64,000 bases of DNA, from contig NZ_AWGF01000002.1 of assembly GCF_000495855.1 (NCBI RefSeq), positions 1 through 64,000 of the forward strand. The letters are read 5' to 3'. The notes beneath the pieces were generated by a model, which saw only the letters and a program-made list of their open reading frames with translations, had not been told where the DNA came from and did no database searches. Made by a program: the position numbers and the translations under genes. Within the stretch, counting starts at the first letter, position 1; each line of letters starts with the position of its first letter. This DNA is from Asticcacaulis sp. YBE204 (GTDB lineage Bacteria > Pseudomonadota > Alphaproteobacteria > Caulobacterales > Caulobacteraceae). Shown piece by piece: positions 44,366 through 52,929 of the stretch.

Positions 44366-44944
44366 ATGAGACTGTTTCATCATATGCGCCACGGGCGCAC
44401 ACATCCTCACTTTTCGCGCGACGACATGTTCGGCGGATTCGGCGGACGCCGGGGCGGCCCCGAAGGTCGTGGCGGCGGTCGAGGTCCCGGTGGCGGACGC
44501 ATGTTCGGCCACGGCGGCCTGCGTCTGGTCCTGCTGTCGCTGCTGAAAGAAAAACCCAGCCACGGCTACGAGCTGATCAAGGCCGTCGAAGACCGTCTCA
44601 ACGGCGCCTATGCCCCCTCCCCCGGCGTCGTCTATCCGATCCTGACCTGGATTGAGGAATTGGGCTACGCCACGGTCGAGACCACCGACGGTAACCGCAA
44701 ACTCTATACCCTGACCGAGGCTGGCGAAGCCTATCTGACTGAGAACGCCGACATCGTCGCCGAGGCCATGTCGCGACTGGATCGCGGCGGCAAGCGTGCC
44801 GGCCGTCCGCCGCAGATCGTCCGCGCCATCGAAAACTTCAAAACGGCCATGCACCTGCGGCTGGAGCGCGACCTGACGCCTGAGCAGATCGACGCCATCG
44901 CCGACATCCTCGATGCCGCCGCCAAATCGGTGGAGCGTGTTTAG
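44366..44944 (+). CDS. PadR family transcriptional regulator
   Basis: A 192-aa repressor-type regulator. The N-terminal 50 residues are unusual: His-rich (HHMRHGRTHPHF) and Gly/Arg-rich (GGFGGRRGGPEGRGGGRG), a possible metal-binding tail. The winged-helix core follows (LRLVLLSLLKEKPSHGYELIK, APSPGVVYPILTWIEELGY, LYTLTEAGEAYL). It sits one base before a siderophore-interacting protein gene, a combination seen in many proteobacteria, so iron or flavin signals are likely. Confidence 0.9.
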   Translation: MRLFHHMRHGRTHPHFSRDDMFGGFGGRRGGPEGRGGGRGPGGGRMFGHGGLRLVLLSLLKEKPSHGYELIKAVEDRLNGAYAPSPGVVYPILTWIEELGYATVETTDGNRKLYTLTEAGEAYLTENADIVAEAMSRLDRGGKRAGRPPQIVRAIENFKTAMHLRLERDLTPEQIDAIADILDAAAKSVERV

Positions 44945-44945
44945 G

Positions 44946-45752
44946 ATGGAAGAACTGCAAACCATCCTGCGTCAGCCGACGCGCGTCCGTCACGAACTGA
45001 AGCGCCGCAGCCTGAGCGTCGTGTCGGTGCAGGCCCTGACGCCGCATATGATCCGCGTGGTGGTAGGCGGCGAGGACCTTGCCGGTTTTCGCTCCCTGTC
45101 GCACGACGACCATGTTAAGGTTTTCTTCCCCGATCCGGTTACGGGCGTCATCAACACGCCGGAGTTTTCCGGCAATGGCGCGCCCGTGTTTCCGGCGGGC
45201 AAAACCGTCATCGCACGGGACTATACGCCCCGGGCGTTCGACGCGGCGCGCAACGAACTGACGCTCGATTTCGCCGTGCATGAGGCCGGTCCGGCCACGG
45301 CCTGGACGCAGTCGGTCACGGTCGGCGATCCGCTGATGATCGGCGGCCCCAAGGGCTCGACCGTCGTGCCGCTGGCTTTCGACGGCTATGTGCTGATCGG
45401 CGACGACACCGCCCTGCCTGCCATCGCGCGGCGGCTGGAGGAACTGCCCGCCGGGGTCAAGGCTTTGGTCATCGCCGAGGTCGAGGATGAGACGGCACAA
45501 CTGACGTTTACGACCGAGGCCGATATCGATCTGCACTGGGTACATCGGACAACGGGCGAAAAGATCGAAAGCGCGCTTGAGACGGCGGCCCTGCCCGACG
45601 GCGACATCTATGTCTGGGCGGCCTGTGAAGGGAGTGCGGCGCGACGTCTGAGGCCGCACCTGATCGCGCGCGGCGTCAATCCGAAATGGCTCAAGGTCTC
45701 GGCCTACTGGCAACGCGGAACCGCCGATACGCACAGCACTATCGAAGATTAA
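44946..45752 (+). CDS. Siderophore-interacting protein (ferric-chelate reductase)
   Basis: A 268-aa FAD-dependent ferric reductase of the ViuB/YqjH type. The ATG at 44946 lies one base after the PadR stop. FAD-binding motif ARDYTPRAFD, then a reductase-type domain with YVLIGDDTALPAIARRLEELP and the C-terminal WAACEGSAARRLRPHL and VSAYWQRGTADTHS typical of the family. It releases iron from siderophores in the cytoplasm by NADPH-driven reduction. Its stop overlaps the FUSC stop by four bases. Confidence 0.92.
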   Translation: MEELQTILRQPTRVRHELKRRSLSVVSVQALTPHMIRVVVGGEDLAGFRSLSHDDHVKVFFPDPVTGVINTPEFSGNGAPVFPAGKTVIARDYTPRAFDAARNELTLDFAVHEAGPATAWTQSVTVGDPLMIGGPKGSTVVPLAFDGYVLIGDDTALPAIARRLEELPAGVKALVIAEVEDETAQLTFTTEADIDLHWVHRTTGEKIESALETAALPDGDIYVWAACEGSAARRLRPHLIARGVNPKWLKVSAYWQRGTADTHSTIED

Positions 45753-47596
45753 AACGCAAAGACCGGCTTTGCGGCCTCGACGGCATCCCCGGCATTGACG
45801 ATGGCCCGTTGCGCGCGCGGGTCGCCGACACGCAAACCGCGTAAGGTCGCCACCACCTCATCCGGATGATCGGCAAAACCGTCCAGCCTATGCAGGGCGA
45901 GCATTGCCGCCTCTGCCGTCTCTGGCTCTACGGCCAGCCGCTGCAATCGCGTGATGGCGTGGCCGAGATTGAGCGCCGCCAGCAGACCGTCGGGCGCGTT
46001 CTCCCCAAGCTTGCCGGCGCGCCCCAGATGCAGCATCAGCCGCAGGATCTGCCGCGTCGTATGCGGGTGCCAGTCATTGACATCGGGCGGCGTGTCGCGC
46101 CTCAGCATGGCTTCAAGCTCGCGCCGGATACGCGCAGCGGCATTGCCGGCGTGGTTTTCGGCGCGCGGCGGGAACAACATGAAACCCGTGCAGACCGAGC
46201 CCATACCTAAGACAAACGCCAGCGACGACCCTAGAACGTGCAGGGCTGGAATGGCCGCCGCCCCCGCCTGACTGGTCAGCAGGAAGCCCATATTGGCCTC
46301 AAGGGCGGGGATAGCGGTTTTCGGACTGACGCGGCCCAGACCGCCTAAAACCAGAAAAGGCAAGATGGACAGAAGGCTTGCCCAAGGTCCGGTCACATGC
46401 GGCTGAATCGTCAGGCGGTAAAGGATGGCCAGAACCACGCCGACGATCATGCCTTTCAGCAGTTGCGGGGCTATAGCCTGCGGTTTCGGCATCTGTCCCA
46501 GCACCATCGAGAAGATGCACACCCCCATGGCCGTCAGTTCGGCCAACGGCCATTCCGACGCAAAGGCGGCGCCTGCGGCGATCAGGGTGGCTCCACCGGC
46601 CACGACAGCGGCCCTGAGCGCCATCGATCGGTCGCGATGCGGCGCCAGATAGACCGCCTTCTGCCCGAAGGATTTGGCGTCGGCATCGTCCGACACGGCA
46701 AACAACCGTCGCTCGGCTTCGGCCAGTTGCGTCAGGGAATCGACCAGCCGTGCCGCTTCGGGAATCAGGTCGGTCGGCGGGATGCGCGCGGGGTCGTTCA
46801 GCGCCTCGGCAAAACCGTCCGGCAACCGGTCGCCGTGCCTTAGCCGCGAGCGCACGGCCCGGCCCGCCGCCATAACCGCCAGCGACGCCGCGATAAGGGC
46901 ATCCAGATGCCGCAAACGCCGGTATCCCTCCACCGAACCGGCGGAAATCAGGGCCGCCGACGCCTCGACCTCGCTGATGTCGTTCAGTATGCGCCGTTCG
47001 GCCTTAGCGCTGTCCTCGGTCGGCTGCGCGATGGCCCTGGTGGCGAAACCGATGGCCTCACCCGATATCTGTTTGACCCGGCGATAAAGCTCGTCGCGCG
47101 GCGACACCGGCGTGAAAAACCCGGTCACCAGCGTCACCACAGCCACGCCGATCAGGGTGCAGATGACCCGCGCTTCGGCGACATGCAGCGCCGTCTGGGG
47201 CGCGACCAGCGACGGCAGAACCACGATGGCCGCCGTCATGCCCCCCATCAGCGCGCCATAACCATGCACCCCGCGCAGGATATGGGTCAGGCCCGCATTC
47301 ACCGCGACCCACAGCGCCAGACAGAGGATCGCCGCATAAGGTCCGGGCGCGAGGGTCAAAATCGCGAACCCCGCCCCGGCCCCGACGAGCGTCCCGAAAA
47401 CACGAAAAAAGGCGCGCTCCAGCAGCAGGCCGCGCGAAGGTTGCGATACGACCCACACCGGCATCGCGGCCCAGTAGGCGTGTTCGATATGCAGGAACGA
47501 AGCAATGGCAAAGGCCAGCCACGCCGCAAAGGCCAGCCGCAAGGCCTGATGGACGCCGGCACGGTCGATCTCAAGCCATGTCCATAAGCGTTTCAT
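45749..47596 (-). CDS. FUSC family membrane protein (aromatic/multidrug efflux type)
   Basis: A 615-aa inner-membrane protein. Two clusters of hydrophobic helices (residues about 15-160 and 325-480) are separated by a soluble helical region, the plan of FUSC/YccS/AaeB-type transporters. Segments such as FAAWLAFAIASFLHIEHAYW and TLIAAGAAFASEWPLAELTA are typical. The substrate is not known; relatives export aromatic acids. It begins four bases after the ArsC/Spx-like gene. Confidence 0.85.
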   Translation of the reverse strand: MKRLWTWLEIDRAGVHQALRLAFAAWLAFAIASFLHIEHAYWAAMPVWVVSQPSRGLLLERAFFRVFGTLVGAGAGFAILTLAPGPYAAILCLALWVAVNAGLTHILRGVHGYGALMGGMTAAIVVLPSLVAPQTALHVAEARVICTLIGVAVVTLVTGFFTPVSPRDELYRRVKQISGEAIGFATRAIAQPTEDSAKAERRILNDISEVEASAALISAGSVEGYRRLRHLDALIAASLAVMAAGRAVRSRLRHGDRLPDGFAEALNDPARIPPTDLIPEAARLVDSLTQLAEAERRLFAVSDDADAKSFGQKAVYLAPHRDRSMALRAAVVAGGATLIAAGAAFASEWPLAELTAMGVCIFSMVLGQMPKPQAIAPQLLKGMIVGVVLAILYRLTIQPHVTGPWASLLSILPFLVLGGLGRVSPKTAIPALEANMGFLLTSQAGAAAIPALHVLGSSLAFVLGMGSVCTGFMLFPPRAENHAGNAAARIRRELEAMLRRDTPPDVNDWHPHTTRQILRLMLHLGRAGKLGENAPDGLLAALNLGHAITRLQRLAVEPETAEAAMLALHRLDGFADHPDEVVATLRGLRVGDPRAQRAIVNAGDAVEAAKPVFAF

Positions 47597-47600
47597 AGGC

Positions 47601-47948
47601 TTATCCGAATATCTTCGCGTAAATGTCCGGCTTGAAGCCTACCGTAATCTCGCCGTTGCGGTCCAATACCGGGCGCTTGATCATCGACGGGTGGGCCATC
47701 ATCAGGCGAATGGCCTTGGCCTCGTCGATATCGGCCTTGTCGGCGTCGGGCAGCGCGCGAAACGTCGTTCCGGCCTTATTGAGCAACACTACCCAGCCGA
47801 CCCTGGCCGACCACGCCCTGAGGTGCGCTTCGTCGATACCGGACGCCTTATAATCATGGAAATCGTAGGCCATACCCTTTGCCGCAAGCCAGTCGCGCGC
47901 CTTCTTCATCGTGTCGCAGGATTTGATGCCGTAAATCTTAAGGGTCAT
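47601..47948 (-). CDS. ArsC/Spx family protein (YffB-like)
   Basis: A 115-aa thioredoxin-fold protein. It begins MTLKIYGIKSCDTMKKARDW; Cys11 in CDTMKK matches the active site of YffB-like ArsC-family members, which have one conserved cysteine. The C-terminal half has the DEAKAIRLMMAHPSMIKRPV segment. True arsenate reductase activity is not implied. It is the first gene before FUSC and is divergent from the kdp operon. Confidence 0.85.
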   Translation of the reverse strand: MTLKIYGIKSCDTMKKARDWLAAKGMAYDFHDYKASGIDEAHLRAWSARVGWVVLLNKAGTTFRALPDADKADIDEAKAIRLMMAHPSMIKRPVLDRNGEITVGFKPDIYAKIFG

Positions 47949-47995
47949 GCGCCCGACTTACCCTCAGCGACCATACTGCGCAAGCATGTACAGTT

Positions 47996-48045
47996 CTATA
48001 CGCAATCTATACGCCATCCGCCGTCAATTATACGCCAGCTATATG
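47996..48045 (+). promoter_or_regulatory. Direct repeats upstream of kdp, candidate KdpE operator
   Basis: Four 7-base units (CTATACG at 47996-48002 and 48007-48013; TTATACG at 48028-48034; CTATATG at 48039-48045) lie at offsets of 11, 21 and 11 bases, which is one, two and one helical turns. Response regulators of the OmpR/PhoB class, to which KdpE belongs, bind such 11-bp-phased direct repeats. A TTATAT at 48053 may be the -10. The first gene of the operon starts at 48096. Confidence 0.65.
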
Positions 48046-48095
48046 CCGCCTGTTATATCTGGCGGGCCTCATTCCTGAATCCTCGGAGGGGCTCT

Positions 48096-48191
48096 GTGTT
48101 TATCGTTTATCTATTGGGCGGCACGGCGTTTTTCGCCCTGTGCATCGCCTTTGTCGGTTTTGCCGACCATCTGCGTGAGGGCGGCTCATGA
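48096..48191 (+). CDS. 31-aa membrane peptide at head of kdp operon
   Basis: GTG start after TCGGAGGG. The peptide starts MFIVYLLGGTAFFALCIAF and ends REGGS, with one transmembrane helix (about 3-22). Its stop overlaps the kdpF ATG (ATGA), so it is coupled to it. Its good ribosome site and coupling make it real; its role is not known, perhaps KdpF-like assembly help. Confidence 0.7.
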   Translation: MFIVYLLGGTAFFALCIAFVGFADHLREGGS

Positions 48192-48280
48192 GCGCGCTCT
48201 ATATCGTCGCCGGTGTCATCGTGCTGGCTTTGGCTGGTTATCTGATCGTCGCCCTGATCAAGCCGGAGCTCTTTCCATAA
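48188..48280 (+). CDS. kdpF: Potassium-transporting ATPase subunit F
   Basis: A 30-aa peptide, [19 protein letters not shown] with IKPELFP at the end; the KPE(L/K)F ending is the KdpF hallmark. One transmembrane helix. KdpF stabilises the KdpABC complex. It overlaps the 31-aa ORF and lies 22 bases before kdpA. Confidence 0.88.
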   Translation: MSALYIVAGVIVLALAGYLIVALIKPELFP

Positions 48281-48302
48281 TACTAATCTTCGGAGAACCG
48301 AC

Positions 48303-50012
48303 ATGATGTTCGGCATCACGGCCAATAGCTGGTTGCAGCTTGGCCTCTATATGTGTGCGCTCACGGCCCTGGCGGTGCCGCTGGGCGCGTTCATGGCGCG
48401 CGTCCTTTCGGGCGAACGCCATTTCTTGTCGTCCGTGCTCGACCCCGTCGAGCGCCTCATGTTTGCCCTGTGCGGCGTCAAACCCGAAGCGGAGACCAAC
48501 TGGAAAGGCTATGCGCTGGGCGTGATTTCGTTCTGGCTGGCCGGTTTCCTGCTGCTGTTCGTCCTGCTGATGACGCAGCAATGGGGTCCGCTCAATCCGC
48601 AAGGCATAGCCAATCTGACGCCCGATCTGGCGTTCAATACGGCGGTCAGCTTCGTCACCAATACCAACTGGCAATCCTATGCCGGTGAAACGACGATGAG
48701 CTATTTCAGCCAGATGGTCGGGCTGACCGTGCAGAACTTCGTCTCCGCCGCCGTCGGTATCGCGGTGATGGCGGCCCTGATCCGCGGTCTGTCTCGGCAT
48801 TCGACGGACAAGGTCGGCAACTTCTGGGCCGACATGATCCGCGCCAATCTGTACATCCTGCTGCCGCTGTCGCTGATTGTCACGGTGGCGCTGGCGTCTC
48901 AGGGCGTCATCCAGACCTTCGACGCCAATGTGACGGCTAAGACGCTGGAAGGCGCCGATCAGGTCATAGCCCTGGGGCCCGTCGCGTCGCAGGAAGCGAT
49001 CAAGATGCTCGGCACCAATGGCGGCGGTGTCTTCAACACCAACTCGGCGCATCCGTTCGAGAACCCGACGCCCATCAGCAACTTCATCGAGATGTTGTCT
49101 ATCCTGATCATCCCGGCGGCCCTGTGCTTCACCTTCGGCAAGATGGTGGGCGACCGTAAACAGGGCGTGGCCATTTTCGCCGCCATGACTCTGGTCTTCG
49201 TGCCGTTCACCGTGGCGGCCATCGGCTTTGAGCAGTGGGGCAATCCGCATCTGGTCGCTGCCGGAGCCGATACGGCTGCGAATATGGAAGGTAAGGAAAC
49301 GCGTTTCGGCATCACCAATTCCGCCATCTGGGCCGCAGCGACGACCGCCGCCTCGAACGGGTCGGTTAACGCCATGCACGACTCGTTCACGCCTCTGGGC
49401 GGCATGATCCCCATGCTGCTGATGAAGTTCGGCGAGGTCATCTATGGCGGCGCAGGCTCTGGTCTTTACGGCATGCTGGTTTTCGTCATCCTGACCGTGT
49501 TCATCGCAGGCCTGATGGTCGGCCGCACGCCCGAATATCTCGGCAAAAAGATCGGCGCCTACGAGATCAAGATGGCCTCGATCGCCGTGCTCTTGCCCTG
49601 CGCCTTCGTGCTGATCGCCACCGCGCTTGCGGTGATGACGCCTTTAGGTCAGGCGGGTATCTATAACCCCGGCGCTCAGGGTTTCTCCGAAGTCCTTTAT
49701 GCCGTCACCTCGGCGACCAACAACAACGGTTCGGCCTTTGCGGGCCTCGGTGCGAACACCCCCTTTTACAATACGCTGCTGGGAGTGTGCATGTTGTTCG
49801 GACGGTTCTTCGTTCTGCTGCCGGTGCTGGCCATCGCCGGATCTCTGGCGGCCAAGAAAACCGTACCCGTCTCCGCAGGCACCTTAGCCACCCATACTCC
49901 GCTGTTCATCGGCATCCTGATCGGCGTCATCGTGCTGGTCGGCGTCCTGACCTATGCCCCGGCGCTGGCGCTGGGCCCCGTGGTCGAACACATTCTCATG
50001 ATCAAAGGCTAA
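48303..50012 (+). CDS. kdpA: Potassium-transporting ATPase subunit A
   Basis: A 569-aa channel-like subunit with about ten transmembrane helices and four selectivity-filter-like regions ([59 protein letters not shown]-like and [16 protein letters not shown]). It conducts potassium into the cell with energy from KdpB. Length and motifs are typical. Confidence 0.97.
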   Translation: MMFGITANSWLQLGLYMCALTALAVPLGAFMARVLSGERHFLSSVLDPVERLMFALCGVKPEAETNWKGYALGVISFWLAGFLLLFVLLMTQQWGPLNPQGIANLTPDLAFNTAVSFVTNTNWQSYAGETTMSYFSQMVGLTVQNFVSAAVGIAVMAALIRGLSRHSTDKVGNFWADMIRANLYILLPLSLIVTVALASQGVIQTFDANVTAKTLEGADQVIALGPVASQEAIKMLGTNGGGVFNTNSAHPFENPTPISNFIEMLSILIIPAALCFTFGKMVGDRKQGVAIFAAMTLVFVPFTVAAIGFEQWGNPHLVAAGADTAANMEGKETRFGITNSAIWAAATTAASNGSVNAMHDSFTPLGGMIPMLLMKFGEVIYGGAGSGLYGMLVFVILTVFIAGLMVGRTPEYLGKKIGAYEIKMASIAVLLPCAFVLIATALAVMTPLGQAGIYNPGAQGFSEVLYAVTSATNNNGSAFAGLGANTPFYNTLLGVCMLFGRFFVLLPVLAIAGSLAAKKTVPVSAGTLATHTPLFIGILIGVIVLVGVLTYAPALALGPVVEHILMIKG

Positions 50013-50018
50013 ACGGCC

Positions 50019-52085
50019 ATGTCCACCTCTACGCAAACCCATAAGACCGACATCATGTCGGCCGCGCTTCAGGCCTTTCGGCGCCTCGATCCGCGCTATC
50101 AGATCCGCAACCCCGTCATGTTCCTCGTCTGGGTCGGCTCGCTGGTCACCACCCTCGTGCTGGCCATCGTGCTGGCTCAGCCGGACAACGTCATCGGCGG
50201 GGGGCAGCCGGTGTGGTTCGTCGGCCTGATCTGTTTCTGGCTGTGGTTCACCGTCCTGTTCGCCAACTTCGCCGAAGCCCTGGCCGAAGGGCGCGGCAAG
50301 GCGCAGGCCGATAGCCTGAAGAAAGCCCGCCGCGACGTGTCGGCGAAAAAGCTCGACAAGAGTAAAAAGCAGACTGTCGTGGCCGCCAATACCCTGCGCA
50401 AGGGCGACGCGGTCATCATCGAAGCGGGCGACGTCGTCCCCGCCGACGGTCAGGTCATCGAAGGCATCGCCTCGGTCGACGAAAGCGCCATCACCGGCGA
50501 ATCCGCCCCCGTCATCCGCGAATCCGGCGGCGACCGCGACGCGGTGACCGGCGGGACGCGGGTACTGTCCGACTGGCTGATCGTGCGCGTCACCGCCGAT
50601 CCGGGCGAGAGCTTCCTCGACAAGATGATCGGCCTCGTCGAATCCGCCAAGCGTCAGAAGACGCCGAACGAGATCGCCCTGTCGATCCTGCTCGCCGCCT
50701 TGACGCTGATCTTCCTGATGGCCTGCGCAACGCTTCTGCCCTTCTCGCTGTTCTCGGTCGAGCGCGCCGGTTCGGGTGTGGTGGTGTCTATCACGGTCCT
50801 GATCGCCCTGCTCGTCTGCCTGATCCCGACCACCATCGGCGGGCTTTTGTCCGCCATCGGGATTTCGGGGATGCAGCGCCTGATCAAGGCCAATGTCATC
50901 GCCACCTCGGGCCGCGCGGTCGAAGCCGCCGGCGACGTCAATGTCCTGCTGCTCGACAAGACCGGCACCATCACCTTCGGGAATAGACAGGCCGTCGAGT
51001 TCATCCCGTCCAATCAGGTCTCGGTCCAGCAACTGGCCGAAGCCGCCGAGCTGTCGTCGCTGGCCGACGAGACCCCGGAAGGCCGCTCGATCGTCGCCCT
51101 GGCGCGCGGTCAGTTCGGTCTGCCGGAACGCACCGCCGCCGATGTGACCGCCGAGTTCATCCCCTTCTCTGCCGAACAGCGCGTGTCGGGCATCGTCATC
51201 AACGAGCGCCATATCTTCAAGGGCGCGGGCGATGCGATTACGAAACTGGTGGCGCGCAAGGGCGGGGCCATGCCGGTCGAAGTCACAGCCGCCGTCGAGG
51301 AGATAGCGAAAAAGGGCGGCACCCCGCTCATCGTCGCCGAAGGGCCTAAGGTGCTGGGCGTCATCTACCTGAAAGACATCGTGAAACCCGACATCAAGGC
51401 GCGTCTGGCCGAGCTGCGCAAGATGGGCATCAAGTCGATTATGATCACCGGCGACAACCCGCTGACCGCCGCGGCCATCGCATCCGAGGCCGGGGTCGAT
51501 GACTTCATGGCCGAAGCGACGCCCGAAGCCAAGCTCAAATATATCCGCAAGATGCAGGAGGGCGGCGAGATGGTCGCCATGGTCGGCGACGGCACCAACG
51601 ACGCCCCGGCACTGGCGCAATCCGACGTGGCGGTGGCGATGAACTCCGGCACGCAGGCGGCCAAGGAAGCCGGGAACATGGTCGATCTCGACTCAGATCC
51701 GACCAAGCTGATCGAGATTGTCGAGATCGGCAAACAGCTTCTGATGACGCGTGGCGCGCTGACGACGTTCTCGATAGCGAACGATCTGGCCAAGTATTTC
51801 GCCATCATCCCGGCGGCCTTTGCGACCACCTATCCGGCGCTCGGCTTGCTCAATGTGATGGGGCTGTCGTCGCCGCAAAGCGCCATCCTGTCGGCGGTGA
51901 TCTTCAACGCCGTCATCATCGTGGCCCTGATCCCGCTGGCGTTGAAAGGCGTCAGGTACCGGGCGGAATCGGCCTCGAACATGCTGACGCGACACGCCTT
52001 CATCTATGGCGTCGGCGGTATCATCACCCCGTTCATCGGCATCAAACTCATCGACCTCGGCCTGACGGTGGTGGGATTGGTGTAG
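50019..52085 (+). CDS. kdpB: Potassium-transporting P-type ATPase subunit B
   Basis: A 688-aa P-type ATPase. The phosphorylation site is Asp313 in DKTGTITFG, the TGES motif occurs as [15 protein letters not shown], and the hinge is [17 protein letters not shown]. The N-terminus has the usual helical pair. It works with KdpA and KdpC. The downstream gene kdpC is unusually far (277 bases) because a dispersed repeat lies between. Confidence 0.97.
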   Translation: MSTSTQTHKTDIMSAALQAFRRLDPRYQIRNPVMFLVWVGSLVTTLVLAIVLAQPDNVIGGGQPVWFVGLICFWLWFTVLFANFAEALAEGRGKAQADSLKKARRDVSAKKLDKSKKQTVVAANTLRKGDAVIIEAGDVVPADGQVIEGIASVDESAITGESAPVIRESGGDRDAVTGGTRVLSDWLIVRVTADPGESFLDKMIGLVESAKRQKTPNEIALSILLAALTLIFLMACATLLPFSLFSVERAGSGVVVSITVLIALLVCLIPTTIGGLLSAIGISGMQRLIKANVIATSGRAVEAAGDVNVLLLDKTGTITFGNRQAVEFIPSNQVSVQQLAEAAELSSLADETPEGRSIVALARGQFGLPERTAADVTAEFIPFSAEQRVSGIVINERHIFKGAGDAITKLVARKGGAMPVEVTAAVEEIAKKGGTPLIVAEGPKVLGVIYLKDIVKPDIKARLAELRKMGIKSIMITGDNPLTAAAIASEAGVDDFMAEATPEAKLKYIRKMQEGGEMVAMVGDGTNDAPALAQSDVAVAMNSGTQAAKEAGNMVDLDSDPTKLIEIVEIGKQLLMTRGALTTFSIANDLAKYFAIIPAAFATTYPALGLLNVMGLSSPQSAILSAVIFNAVIIVALIPLALKGVRYRAESASNMLTRHAFIYGVGGIITPFIGIKLIDLGLTVVGLV

Positions 52086-52094
52086 CGCGACTTC

Positions 52095-52319
52095 ATACTC
52101 CCCCAGTTTACTGGCGGGTATAGCGTCGCGAAAGTATAGCTTTCGCAAGCGATGGGATGCGAACGAAGTGAGCAGACGGAGAGGGCTCGGGTAGAATCCG
52201 CGCCTGAATCTGCTGGCTCATTTATGCTCAACCGCGACCGCGCAGGCCCCCACCACCACATCTCGCTGATCTTCGATCATCTCGTGCGGTCCCCCTCCCC
52301 GATACACCGGGGAGGTATA
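52095..52319. repeat. Dispersed palindromic intergenic repeat, copy C (inside kdp operon)
   Basis: Bounded by CATACTCCCCC on the left and GGGGAGGTATA on the right, in inverse orientation to copy A. The core reads CCACCACCACATCTCGC... CTCGTGCGGTCCCCCTCCCC. It sits between kdpB and kdpC, where operons usually have short spacing. It contains no gene I can support. Confidence 0.75.
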
Positions 52320-52362
52320 AAGGAGGGGCCTTATAAAATTCAGAGTTCAATAGGAACACACC

Positions 52363-52929
52363 ATGTCACTCGTTTCGCAAATCCGTCCCGCCGTGGTTTC
52401 CCTCGGCCTTTTGACCCTGCTGCTGGGCGGGGCCTATCCCCTCGCCTCGACGGCTCTGGTCGGCGCGATCTTCCCCAACCAGTCGGCGGGCTCGCTGATC
52501 AAACAGGGCGACACCATCATCGGCTCGCGCCTGATCGGTCAGAACTTCACCCAGCCTCAGTATCTGTGGGGCCGCCTGTCGGCCACCGGCCCAGCGCCCT
52601 ATAATGCGGGGGCCTCGTCGGGCTCGAACCTTGGGGTCAACAACCCGGCCCTGCTCGACGCGTCGAAAGCGCGCCTCGACGCCCTGAACGTAGACAGCCC
52701 CGTGCCGGTCGATCTGATCACCGCATCAGGATCGGGGCTCGACCCGCACATCAGCACCGCCGCCGCAGAGATTCAGATCCCGCGCATCGCCGCAGCGCGC
52801 GGCCTGCCCGAAGACCGCATCCGCGCCGCCATCGCCGCGTCGACCAAAGGCCGGACCTTCGGAATCCTCGGCGAAGCGCGCGTCAATGTGCTAGAGGTCA
52901 ATCTGAGACTCGACGGCAAAGTGAAGTGA
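52363..52929 (+). CDS. kdpC: Potassium-transporting ATPase subunit C
   Basis: A 188-aa subunit with one N-terminal transmembrane helix and an extracytoplasmic domain. Family segments: LLTLLLGGAYPLASTAL, GSRLIGQNFTQPQYLWGRLSAT and DLITASGSGLDPHISTAAA. Its TGA overlaps the kdpD GTG. Confidence 0.95.
   Translation: MSLVSQIRPAVVSLGLLTLLLGGAYPLASTALVGAIFPNQSAGSLIKQGDTIIGSRLIGQNFTQPQYLWGRLSATGPAPYNAGASSGSNLGVNNPALLDASKARLDALNVDSPVPVDLITASGSGLDPHISTAAAEIQIPRIAAARGLPEDRIRAAIAASTKGRTFGILGEARVNVLEVNLRLDGKVK

Noticed and set aside
47996-48045. Phased repeats considered as a mini-CRISPR or iteron origin
   Set aside because: Units are only 7 bases, four copies, next to a two-component-regulated operon; no rep or cas gene nearby.
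49884-51620. 578-aa minus-strand open frame across kdpA/kdpB
   Set aside because: Antisense shadow of kdpB with His/Asp/Gly-rich composition.
52152-52604. 150-aa open frame starting in the kdpB-kdpC gap
   Set aside because: It starts in the dispersed repeat and continues out of frame through kdpC; no family features.
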